DNA from: Onthophagus taurus
Lineage: Eukaryota; Arthropoda; Insecta; Coleoptera; Scarabaeidae
Direction of reading: 5' to 3'
Assembly: GCF_036711975.1 (NCBI RefSeq)
Contig: NC_091966.1
Location: 24,497,501 to 24,561,500 of the forward strand
Length of the DNA: 64,000 nucleotides
The notes below the pieces were generated by a model, which was not told where the DNA came from, searched no databases, and saw nothing but the letters and a program-made list of their open reading frames with translations. Shown here one piece after another: positions 56,008 to 64,000 of this stretch (positions are counted from its first letter, which is position 1; every line of letters starts with the position of its first letter). Both the position numbers and the translations under genes were made by a program.

Positions 56008-59000
56008 TTACTTTTCCATTTGCGATCCAGTAAAGGATTCCGCATCTGAAACAATACCATGTTTTAGATATCTTTTATGGTACGTTTGAACTCCTCTTTT
56101 CGTCACTACTTCCACTGTATCGTTATCGTTGACTTTTATTATTTTATATGGTCCGAAGAAAGGTTTGGCAATCTTACTACTTTTTGTAATGTTCTTTACA
56201 TAAATCATTTCTCCGATCTTCCATTCCATTTCTTTCGTCTTTTCTGATTGTTTTTCCTGGGTCTTGCGCTTTCTTTCTTCATCTTTATCTCTTATTCGTT
56301 TATACAAAATTTTCATACGATCTTTGTGCTTTTGGATGATATTTTGGTAAGTAGTTTCGTCATAAAACATGTCCATAGGATCTCTTGCTTTCGTATGTCC
56401 TAATAATGCTTCCATTGGTGTTAAACCTGTTGGTGTTGATATGGTGTTGTTATATGCTATTATAGCACTTCTTATTTGCTCTTGCATCGTGGCAGTATTA
56501 TCTTCTTCTAAACATCTTAGATGCTCCACCAATGTTGAGTGAAATCGCTCTACATTACCTTGCGATTCGGGATTCTTCGCTGTTGTTACATGCAAGTTTA
56601 TTTTATGAATTTTTGCGAGCTCCTTCACAATTTCGTTGTCGAATTCTGCACCTTGATCTACACTTATTTCGTTCGGTATCCCATAGTATGCAAAATACGT
56701 TAGCAGGGCATCCACGATTTTTGTCGGATTTTTACTTTTTATTGGTATCGCTTGACCTAGTCGTGAGAATGAATCGACAATGGTTAGATATTTTCCTTGA
56801 TTTATTGAAAATATATTGACAAATAGCTTCTCTATGAGTGCTTCCGGTGTGTACGTTATCGGTAACGGTGGTACTTCAGGACCTCTGTTATATTTACTTC
56901 TGTTACATACTTCGCAATTCTTTATGAATTTGGTAATCGTGCTTTTCATTTTCTTCCACCAATAGTTCTTTTGGAGATGTTGTAACGTTTCTTCAATTCC
57001 TCGATGGTTAGTTATACCTTGATGGTGTCTGGTAATTATTTCTACTTGTTCTTTTGGGTTGATTATTACTCTTACCCTCTTTAAACATCTGATTATTCTG
57101 GGACCATTATCACTCATTATTTTCGTATAAACTTGACATAATTTTTGGTACAAATCCTCGTCGTCGGTATGGATGTAAACTGAAGTTTTTTCTGTCATAT
57201 ACTCTTTATAGATCTTTGCAATGCTTTCTTCATAATTATCTTTTGGTAATTTGATCTGGTAGATTGTTTTTTCATCCTTTTGTTCGAAATGAATCTTCAT
57301 ATTCCTTCCTTGTCCCCATGAGAATAAAAATTGTTTTCTTTTATTATCTATAGGTGTTTCTCTAATTTCGATTGCTCTTTTTGGTTCTTGTGTTTGATTT
57401 GAGTGAATTGTGTCCGAGTCGTCATCTTGATTTTCAGAGTTTTCTTTCATCGTTATTTCTTTTCTTGCAGTTCCTATTCCTAATTTTTGTCTTGTAGGTT
57501 TGATCTGTCCTAATATCTTTATAGACATTTCATCTGCTAATCTTAGCAATTCTTCATCGTCTATGTTGGGTAATAGCGATGCTTCGTCGTCTGAATCCAT
57601 CATGTTCAGTTGGTCTAATTTTATTCTTGATAAAGCATCGGCGTTCTTATTTAGCTTTCCCTTCTTATAAACCACTTCGAAATTATATTCTTCCAATCTT
57701 GTTCTCCATCTCATCAGTCGTGAGTTCGGTTCTTTGAGTGACCACAACCAAACTAACGGCTTATGATCGGTAAAGATCGTAAATTTGCGTCCATATAAAT
57801 ATGGTCTAAATTGTTTAATTGCGTAAACAATAGCCAATAATTCCTTTTCAATGGTTGAATATCGTGTTTCGGTTTCTGATAATGTTCGCGACGCATAGCA
57901 GACTGGTTTGTCACTTCCTATTTTTCCTTGTGACAGTACTGCTCCTAATGCTATATCTGAAGCATCAGTTGTTACAATAAACTCTTTTCCGAAATCAGGG
58001 TATTGTAAAATCGGGTCATTTGTCAATAGCTGTTTACATTTCTCAAACGATTCTTTATATTCCGATGTTATTTCAATTTTTGCGTTCTTCTTTAAACACT
58101 TCGTGAAGGGTTTGGTTACTTGGGCAAAGTTCTTTATAAATCGCCTATAGTATCCTAACAATCCTAAGAAAGATTTTATTTCTTTGCGTGTTGTAGGAAT
58201 TGGATACCTTTCTATCGCTTCTATTTTTTCCGGATTAGGTTTCACACCTTCATTCGTAACCAAATGTCCTAAGTATTTAAGGCCCTTCTTCAGGAAATTA
58301 CATTTCTCGAATTTTAATTTGAAATTTGCTTCGATTAATCTATCAAAAACTTTTGTTAATTTTACAATATGCTCTTCCAATGATGCCGAATATATTACGA
58401 TGTCATCGAGGTACACCATACACGTGTCTTCTTGTAAACCTCTTAATACGTTGTCCATTAGTCTTTGAAACGTAGCTGGTGCGTTTTTCAATCCAAACGG
58501 CATTCGTTTAAATTGAAAATGCCCTTGTTCCGTACTAAACGCTGTTTTAGGTGCATCTTTTTCTTCCATCTCGACTTGATGGTAACCACTAGCCAAATCT
58601 AACGATGTAAAGTATTGGCTTCGGCCTAACTTATCTAAAATGTCTGATATATTCGGAATTGGGTATTTGTCCTCAATCATTTTTTCATTCAATTTTCGGT
58701 AATCTATTACCATACGATGTTTTAATCTGCCGTCCTTCTGCGTAGTTACAATGTGTACGGGGGCGGACCACGGAGATATACTTTCCTCTATGATATCTTG
58801 TTTCAGAAGTTCCGAGACTTGCTTCTTAATTTCCTTTCTTATCACCATTGGTTGTCGGTATCGTTTTACAAACACGGGTTCATTATCTTTCATGTTTAAT
58901 TGGTGTTTAATCTTGTGAGTAAAAGTTAAACGTTCACCGTCTGTATGGAATAATTTATTATACTTCATCAAAAGTGCTTTTAAGGTCGCTTGTTCTTCGA

Positions 59001-59751
59001 TGTTCAGGTTATCATTTTCTACGAATTCTTCGATTTGTTCTATGTTTAGTTGATGTAATTGGTCTTTTTCTTGGTACCTTACATTAATTCGTTCTTCTAT
59101 CTCGTGAATTGGTTCCACCTTAATATGATGCAATCGGTTATAGGTTTTTAACATCATATTAGTAGGGTTGTTCACTCTAATTAATGTTTCATTGTTCGTT
59201 ACTTTTACAAGCGCTTCTGGTGCTAAAGTTATCTCTTCTCCTGTTGGTAATTGTGTCTTCGTCTTTGGAAATAACGCATATCCATTTTTCATATTATTAA
59301 CTCTATATTTTAGTATTTGATTTTGATTAGGGAGTAACTTAACTTCATCCAATTTGGTATAATAGGGTATTTTCGTTTTTGATGTTATCACAATTTCGTT
59401 TTCCGTATCTACTTTTCCTTTGATTGCCTTTAAGATGTCCATTCCAATTAATATGTCGTATGATTTTGAAAAATTGAAACAATAAAATACGTATTCTTTA
59501 TTATCTTTAAATAAGTCCGGTAAAGGGGCTTTGATAGCTTGATGTCCGATTTCAAGTCCGTGAGGCGTTTGAATTTTAAAATTTTCTTCGAAACCATAAT
59601 CTTCTTTCATTTCATTGTAAATTTTTGTGTTTACCAAGCTTTTCGACGCACCTGTGTCTATTAAAATTTTAAAACCGTTAAACTTTATGTAAGGCAATCC
59701 GGGGTTATCAGTTGCGTTGTAAGTTATAACTCCTGTTATGTGACGTGCTGG
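56008..59751 (-). CDS. Pol: protease, reverse transcriptase, RNase H, integrase
   Basis: The frame is open from the end of gag (at least 59751) to 56008, more than 1229 codons, without a stop. Protease: ILIDTGASKSLV. RT: HRMVIDYRKLN, SLDLASGYHQVEM, MPFGLKNAPATFQRLMD and the catalytic VYLDDIVIYS. RNase H: VTTDASDIALGAVLSQ and FTDHKPLVWLWS. Integrase: an HHCC finger (HHQGITNHRG ... CEVCNRSK), catalytic Asp in TIVDSFSRL, Asp in SVDQGAEFDNEIV, Glu in NPESQGNVERFHS, and a GPY/F-like FFGPYKIIKV near the end. All catalytic residues are present, so this copy's Pol may be functional. No independent ATG; translation is expected by frameshift from Gag. Confidence 0.93.
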   Translation of the reverse strand, partial: PARHITGVITYNATDNPGLPYIKFNGFKILIDTGASKSLVNTKIYNEMKEDYGFEENFKIQTPHGLEIGHQAIKAPLPDLFKDNKEYVFYCFNFSKSYDILIGMDILKAIKGKVDTENEIVITSKTKIPYYTKLDEVKLLPNQNQILKYRVNNMKNGYALFPKTKTQLPTGEEITLAPEALVKVTNNETLIRVNNPTNMMLKTYNRLHHIKVEPIHEIEERINVRYQEKDQLHQLNIEQIEEFVENDNLNIEEQATLKALLMKYNKLFHTDGERLTFTHKIKHQLNMKDNEPVFVKRYRQPMVIRKEIKKQVSELLKQDIIEESISPWSAPVHIVTTQKDGRLKHRMVIDYRKLNEKMIEDKYPIPNISDILDKLGRSQYFTSLDLASGYHQVEMEEKDAPKTAFSTEQGHFQFKRMPFGLKNAPATFQRLMDNVLRGLQEDTCMVYLDDIVIYSASLEEHIVKLTKVFDRLIEANFKLKFEKCNFLKKGLKYLGHLVTNEGVKPNPEKIEAIERYPIPTTRKEIKSFLGLLGYYRRFIKNFAQVTKPFTKCLKKNAKIEITSEYKESFEKCKQLLTNDPILQYPDFGKEFIVTTDASDIALGAVLSQGKIGSDKPVCYASRTLSETETRYSTIEKELLAIVYAIKQFRPYLYGRKFTIFTDHKPLVWLWSLKEPNSRLMRWRTRLEEYNFEVVYKKGKLNKNADALSRIKLDQLNMMDSDDEASLLPNIDDEELLRLADEMSIKILGQIKPTRQKLGIGTARKEITMKENSENQDDDSDTIHSNQTQEPKRAIEIRETPIDNKRKQFLFSWGQGRNMKIHFEQKDEKTIYQIKLPKDNYEESIAKIYKEYMTEKTSVYIHTDDEDLYQKLCQVYTKIMSDNGPRIIRCLKRVRVIINPKEQVEIITRHHQGITNHRGIEETLQHLQKNYWWKKMKSTITKFIKNCEVCNRSKYNRGPEVPPLPITYTPEALIEKLFVNIFSINQGKYLTIVDSFSRLGQAIPIKSKNPTKIVDALLTYFAYYGIPNEISVDQGAEFDNEIVKELAKIHKINLHVTTAKNPESQGNVERFHSTLVEHLRCLEEDNTATMQEQIRSAIIAYNNTISTPTGLTPMEALLGHTKARDPMDMFYDETTYQNIIQKHKDRMKILYKRIRDKDEERKRKTQEKQSEKTKEMEWKIGEMIYVKNITKSSKIAKPFFGPYKIIKVNDNDTVEVVTKRGVQTYHKRYLKHGIVSDAESFTGSQMEK

Positions 59752-60884
59752 TTTGGTTGAACCATGAGAAAATTTAGAGCACTTGCTTCCTCTTGGTATT
59801 CTTCATAAAATTCACTCTGAGGAATTTGCTCGACATTTACTTCGCCGAATTCTGTGTTATCGAAGTTCTCATACTCGTCTGTCTCGTACATCTGTGGTTG
59901 TGAGAATTCCTGGTTGTTCACATTCTCATTTCCCATATCTTCAGGCTGTCTTATCATGTTATTGTTTTGCCACGGTCTCTTAGCAGGTCTTTGAAAGCTA
60001 GACGCTGGACGTTTCATCGCTGACGTGTCAATGTCCATAGGCGTTGGTCTATCAGGTGTTCTCTGTTGAACTTGAGCTGGTGATAACGCAAATCTTGGCG
60101 TATAATTTCTTTGTTGTACCGGCGCTGGCGGTATGAATCGTTGAGATTGGAAATTTTGACGAAATTGCGGTTGTCCTTGCGGCCAAGGTAACGATAATCT
60201 CGCTACTGGTTGTTGTTGTGCTCGCATCATTTTATTGGGATTCGGATTTTGAGATATCGATCTGAATACTGGAGTAAATGGTCGTTTACACGCATCTAAA
60301 TACCTTTTCTTCTGTACGTTGTAATTTTCGATTTCAATTGCGTATCCTTCCGCTGTTTCGATGTCGCCTGGCTGTCGTAGTTTTACTTCCATGCCCAATT
60401 TCTCGTTGATCATGTCAAGACCAAACAGAAATGTACGTAATGCCAATTGATTATATTGGTTAATCTTCATATGACGAATATATAAATTATCTTCTGTTAG
60501 ATTTATCTTTGATAATAGGGTGTACAACGTTCCCTTAATTCTAACTGCGTAATCTTGCGCACTTTCGTTTGTTTTCGGGGTCACATTATTCAAATCGTGC
60601 ACCAAAACATCCTCTGACCTTTTGTCTCCAAAACTATGCACTAAAATTTCTTTTAGCTCCGGCCACGAAGTTGGAATTCTGTTCGCATCAACTGCTTCTC
60701 TAGCTCTTCCTTCTAATTTTCCCATAAAAATCATAAGGAGTCTTCTGGCCATTCTGGCATTGTTTGGGTTTGGATTTAAAAATTCTTCGATCAGGTATTC
60801 GCATGCTGTTACATAACTACGGAGAGTGGTTTTATCTCCACTAAAAACTGGTATCAGGTTCTGATCTACCGGTTTTATTTCCAT
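59736..60884 (-). CDS. Gag of the gypsy-type element
   Basis: 382 aa from ATG at 60884. The N-terminal ~200 residues are a helical capsid-like region (for example LIPVFSGDKTTLRSYVTAC and SWPELKEILVHSFGDKRSED). Then comes a Gln/Pro/Asn-rich basic stretch and an acidic C-terminus. No CCHC zinc knuckle, as in errantivirus Gag. Forms the virus-like particle. Intact. Its end overlaps the pol frame, so Pol is probably made by a -1 frameshift. Confidence 0.85.
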   Translation of the reverse strand: MEIKPVDQNLIPVFSGDKTTLRSYVTACEYLIEEFLNPNPNNARMARRLLMIFMGKLEGRAREAVDANRIPTSWPELKEILVHSFGDKRSEDVLVHDLNNVTPKTNESAQDYAVRIKGTLYTLLSKINLTEDNLYIRHMKINQYNQLALRTFLFGLDMINEKLGMEVKLRQPGDIETAEGYAIEIENYNVQKKRYLDACKRPFTPVFRSISQNPNPNKMMRAQQQPVARLSLPWPQGQPQFRQNFQSQRFIPPAPVQQRNYTPRFALSPAQVQQRTPDRPTPMDIDTSAMKRPASSFQRPAKRPWQNNNMIRQPEDMGNENVNNQEFSQPQMYETDEYENFDNTEFGEVNVEQIPQSEFYEEYQEEASALNFLMVQPNQHVT

Positions 60885-61168
60885 GTTTAATTGTTCTTCA
60901 ACTTCACGTAAGGCAATTAATATGTCTTCGCAATTTAGGTTCTCAATTTTGGATGTAGGGTTTTATACTGGGATCACTGAGTTAAATCAATAGGTACTTA
61001 CAGTATGATTGTTGTTGTTGTTTTCATTTGGTTCATCAATCCAGGGATTTTCCAATTTTAGGGTCCTCCTCGACTGGTCGATCTTTTCGTTGGTTCGGAT
61101 AGTCCTCAAAGGATTAAAATCCACCGTTCACTCGCGACGTTTTTAATTCACAAATGTCCGTAGTAACT
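60885..61168 (-). other. 5' leader of the gypsy-type element
   Basis: Untranslated stretch between primer-binding site and the gag start at 60884. No gene. Expected to hold the packaging signal and the splice donor for env RNA, which I cannot place with confidence. Confidence 0.5.
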
Positions 61169-61186
61169 ATCCTACTGACTGCGCCA
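61169..61186 (-). promoter_or_regulatory. tRNA primer-binding site
   Basis: TGGCGCAGTCAGTAGGAT on the minus strand directly after the 5' LTR. Begins TGG as required to pair with a tRNA CCA end and resembles the serine-tRNA sites described for 17.6/297-type elements. Confidence 0.75.
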
Positions 61187-61450
61187 CTTTCGATTTTAGA
61201 AAGATTGTATTTGTTTTTAAAAAATAAGATTTTATTATACTCTTAAAACAAATGATTTACAAAGTTTTATTATTGATTAATTCTAAGTTTTACAATTTAT
61301 AATAACGGAGCGGTGCGATTTGGAGCGCGACCGGTTACTATCTCATTTGGTAAACGGTTCGCTCCTTTTATACGTTTTCTGTTATCTCGTCTTCTTTCTA
61401 GGAATCCATCGTTCGTTCTTCGGGTGGATTCCTATTCACACCTCGTAACA
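61187..61450 (-). repeat. 5' LTR of the gypsy-type element
   Basis: Reads TGTTACGAGGTG at its 5' edge on the minus strand and ends CTAAAATCGAAAG before the primer-binding site. Nearly identical to the 3' LTR. Confidence 0.92.
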
Positions 61451-62422
61451 ATATATAAAGAAAATAGAATAGGCCCTAAAATAGTACCTTGTGGTACACC
61501 CTTGCTCAAACAGCGAAATTCAGACAAAGCATCACCGATTCTAACAGACTGATGCCTATTACTTAAATAATTTTCAATTAAGTTTAAAGCGGATTCACTG
61601 AAGCCAATATACTTTAACAATTCCACAAGCAAGTCATGACAAACACTTTCAAAAGCTCTACTAAAATCCAACAAGGCTACCAACGTACATAATCCTTTAT
61701 CTCGAGCTTGTAAAATATCATTAGTTACTTTGAGAAGAGCAGTACCACAGCTATGGTTTTTACGAAAACCAGATTGATGCTTCGGTAAAATATTATTAAG
61801 TTGAACAAAAAATTGGCAATATGCTAATCGGCCGCAGATCTTTAGGCTCAGATGGGTCACGTTTTTTTGGGATAGGAACCACAATTGACAACTTCCAACA
61901 GTCAGGTACTTCCGAAGTTTCAATGCAAACATTGAGTAAATGTGTCAAGTAGGGTAATATAAATGGAAGACACATATTCAACATACTCATACTGATATTA
62001 TCAGCACCGGCAGCTCTAGAAGAAATTGAGGAAATAGCTTTTATTACATCAGCTTCGGATACAAAGACAAACTTAAAATTAGTTTGAATCAAATTTAAAG
62101 GCGGTAAGTCATTAAAACTGAAACGCGTTGCAAGGTTCAAAGAAGGTACTGAATCAATAAAGAAATCGTTAACCTCATCTGGTCGATTCAAGTGAGCAGG
62201 GATTTGCTGTGAACATTTCGTACCACAAATACCCAAATGATTCAGTTGTTTCCACAGTTCAGCACCCCGAGACGTCTGATATAAATATTCCAGATACGAT
62301 TTTCTTTCTCTTCTAATGCAGGTTGTAGTAAAATTCTTCAGCTCCTTATAAGCAACCCAATCAGCACCTGAACGAGTACGCTTGTATTTATTCTTTGCCT
62401 TATCACGTTCGTCCATAAGCAA
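61451..62422 (-). pseudogene. Element C: linker and RT motifs up to B
   Basis: 62422-61796 gives KAISSISSRAAGADNISMSM, DCWKLSIVVPIPKKRDPSEP, KDLRPISILPIF. After a frameshift 61880-61451 gives LPKHQSGFRKNHSCGTALLK, ALLDFSRAFESVCHDLLVEL (motif A) and LSKGVPQGTILGPILFSLYI (motif B), where the gypsy LTR begins. RT is thus cut between motifs B and C. Confidence 0.82.
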
Positions 62423-62436
62423 TTTAATATTTGGTG

Positions 62437-63100
62437 TTAACTAAGGTACGACCTTTTTGTAAACCTCCTTACGGTTAAAGGGGCATGTCTGTCAAATAAA
62501 GCCAGCAACAAGTTATTAAAGTTTTGAACTTTACAATTAATGTTATCCATGAAAAATATTTTGTGAAAAGGCACCGACTGCAGATCGCTATTGAAAGCAC
62601 ACTCATCGACACCACGCAGCATACGCACGGTTAATAACCGAGGAGGAGTCTTAGGTACTTTCAAATCTATTTCGCAAAAAATCAAGTCATGATCAGACAA
62701 ATCACACGGCAATACACCACTAACACACACCAAACGACAGCAAGATGTAACGATGACATCCAACAATGTCATAACAGCATTGGTCAGACGAGTCGGATCA
62801 CCTATTAGTTGCACAGCCGAGCATACATCCAAGAATTCATGAAACAGGTTAATAAATGGATCACGTTCAGAAGATCGATGTTCAGGTCACCCAAACAAAA
62901 AATGTTTTCGGTTTCAGCAACACAAGTAGTGTATACTTTCTCAACACTACTCAAAAAGTCTCTACAATTAATGTGAGGCGATCTGTATATCCCACCGACA
63001 AAAATAGAGGACTTAGGAAAGAAAAATTGAAGCCAGACCTGCTCAATATCACCACCAACCGCAATAGGTTTATAGTCATATCAAATCTGACAATTCAATA
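62437..63100 (-). pseudogene. Element C: APE-type endonuclease
   Basis: FVGGIYRSPHINCRDFL, NIFCLGDLNIDLL and, near 62700, LPCDLSDHDLIFCEIDLKVP are endonuclease motifs (GDLN and SDHD). Frames are broken by several lesions. Confidence 0.7.
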
Positions 63101-63396
63101 ACCATCAAATCCAAAATCGTACTCAGTATTTGGATTCAACCATGTTTCGGTCAAAACCAAAACATCAAAATGATTATCACATAATATACTTTTAACATCT
63201 ACTAATTTAGGCAAAAGCGATCTGACATTGAGATGTGCAAGGCGTATCAAATGCATACAAATAATAAACTAAAGTTATTCTATATACAGCCAAATTAACA
63301 AAAAGAAAAAAAAACAAAATAAAGAACAAAGAGAGGCACGAAATACCTAGTCTCCACTCCGCCGTAACCACATACAGCTACATTTAAGAAGTTTAT
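63101..63396 (-). other. Element C spacer between endonuclease and ORF1
   Basis: Decayed minus-strand sequence with faint endonuclease frames. Contains an A-rich stretch at 63300-63320. Nothing else seen. Confidence 0.4.
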
Positions 63397-63963
63397 TCAT
63401 TTATTTATTTTAATTTTTTTTTTCCCTTCCTCAATCAACTCAGAGCACCCTAATTTATCCAAATCAGCGAGCGACTTAATTTTAAATTTAATGCCATTCT
63501 TGTTCACAAAGATGTTCTCATCCAAGGACCAAACAGCTCTGTAATTAAATTTTTTCACCGCTTCTTGATACAACCGATGGCGCACCTTCGTCAGATCCTC
63601 CACAATTGAGATATTTTTACCTTTAAGCAGTTTCCTGTTATGCATGACCATTCTTCGTTCTCGATAGCTCACAAATTTAACGAGGATAGTTTGCGTACCG
63701 TGTTTCGTGGGTTAACCAACTGCATGACACCGATCAATCAAATTACGCACCATGTTGATGTTCAAACTGCCGTTAATCAGCTCAAGAACTTTATCTTCGA
63801 CTTCACTAGACTGGCACTTTTTTAATCCCTTTATACGAACATTAGATCGCCGCGAATATTGCTCAAAATCATCGCATTTTAAGGTCAACTCACTGTTTTC
63901 ATGGTTCAACTGCTCAACACGGTCTTCAAGGAACCTGATTTTTTCGGAAAAAACCCGTTCCAC
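63397..63963 (-). pseudogene. Element C: ORF1-like protein (coiled coil plus RRM-like)
   Basis: EKIRFLEDRVEQLNHENSEL (coiled coil), DDFEQYSRRSNVRIKGLKKC and NLIDRCHAVG match ORF1 proteins of insect non-LTR elements (normally ENLxQYSRRNNIRIxG...DRxHRxG). After a frameshift near 63700, VSYRERRMVMHNRKLLKGKN and RHRLYQEAVKKFNYRAVWSL follow, the C-terminal domain. The N-terminus lies beyond the window. Confidence 0.7.
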
Positions 63964-64000
63964 TTCCTTAGAAATAATATCTCGTAGAATATTTAAGAAA

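Larger units (their letters stand above)
54088..61450 (-). mobile_element. Full-length gypsy/errantivirus-type LTR retrotransposon
   Basis: Two 264-bp LTRs (54088-54351 and 61187-61450) that I find to differ at a single base (T at 54214-region versus G in the other), a primer-binding site directly inside the 5' LTR, a polypurine tract before the 3' LTR, and gag, pol and env-like genes in the order of insect errantiviruses. Flanking ATATA on both sides is the probable target duplication, in line with the AT-rich sites favoured by this group. It is the youngest insertion in the window, interrupting element C. Confidence 0.93.
53335..64000 (-). mobile_element. Non-LTR element C (ORF1, endonuclease, RT), split by gypsy, 5' end off window
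   Basis: Minus strand. ORF1 lies at 63963-63397 and runs off the right edge, endonuclease about 63100-62450, RT 62422-61451 and, past the gypsy insertion (54088-61450), 54083-53335. Its 3' end at about 53335 abuts element A. Frameshifts in each part show it was already decaying. Confidence 0.75.

Overview
The window looks like an AT-rich insect genome, plausibly a beetle, although the species cannot be fixed from the sequence. The evidence is spliced genes with GT/AG introns, typical insect gene families, and a dense load of insect-type transposable elements: Penelope-like, Jockey, LOA, CR1-like and RTE-like non-LTR elements, gypsy, mariner, pogo, Tc1, hAT, piggyBac and P/THAP-like. No bacterial genes, CRISPR arrays, rRNA or tRNA genes were seen.

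Host genes. (1) A wax-ester synthase/DGAT-type acyltransferase (WSD-like) gene on the + strand, with its main exon at 2499-3767 and last exons at 21021-21204 and 21270-21418. Its 17-kb intron is filled with transposons. (2) A complete three-exon TMEM42-like membrane protein gene (21572-22066, -), tail to tail with the WSD gene. (3) A two-exon, 137-aa, highly charged protein (27125-27627, -), whose first exon and upstream DNA are duplicated at 25651-25780. (4) A secreted fibrinogen-related protein (39430-41199, -) with one apparent single-base frameshift. (5) A short three-exon UTP6-like HAT-repeat protein (49698-50660, -).

Mobile DNA, left to right. 1-1.3 kb: 3' part of a Penelope-like element with a hammerhead-ribozyme motif. 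3.9-20.65 kb, inside the WSD intron: RTE-like fragments, a hAT fragment, a LOA element carrying a 179-bp MITE, a pogo-like transposase, and a mariner-like element with ~250-bp inverted repeats that carries a Jockey element. 22.4-25.5 kb: a mariner remnant and a second Penelope-like element with a clearer hammerhead motif. 25.8-26.6 kb: a foldback MITE. 29.0-33.3 kb: a P/THAP-like transposon with 22-bp inverted ends, split by a Jockey copy with a 15-bp target duplication. 33.8-38.5 kb: a gypsy gag fragment and a piggyBac transposase split by a CR1-like element. 42-47.5 kb: an element with ~80-bp inverted repeats that holds a non-LTR fragment, a compact hAT element and a DDE-like gene of a family I cannot classify. 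47.6-48.2 kb: hAT and Tc1 ends.

50.9-64 kb is a stack of non-LTR elements, into one of which a full-length, very young gypsy/errantivirus-type element has inserted (54088-61450; two 264-bp LTRs, one mismatch seen; gag, pol and a frameshifted env). The nesting gives a relative insertion history. The most notable signals are the two ribozyme motifs with self-complementary helix III, the P-like element with its datable interruption, the unclassified DDE-like gene, and the young env-bearing gypsy copy.
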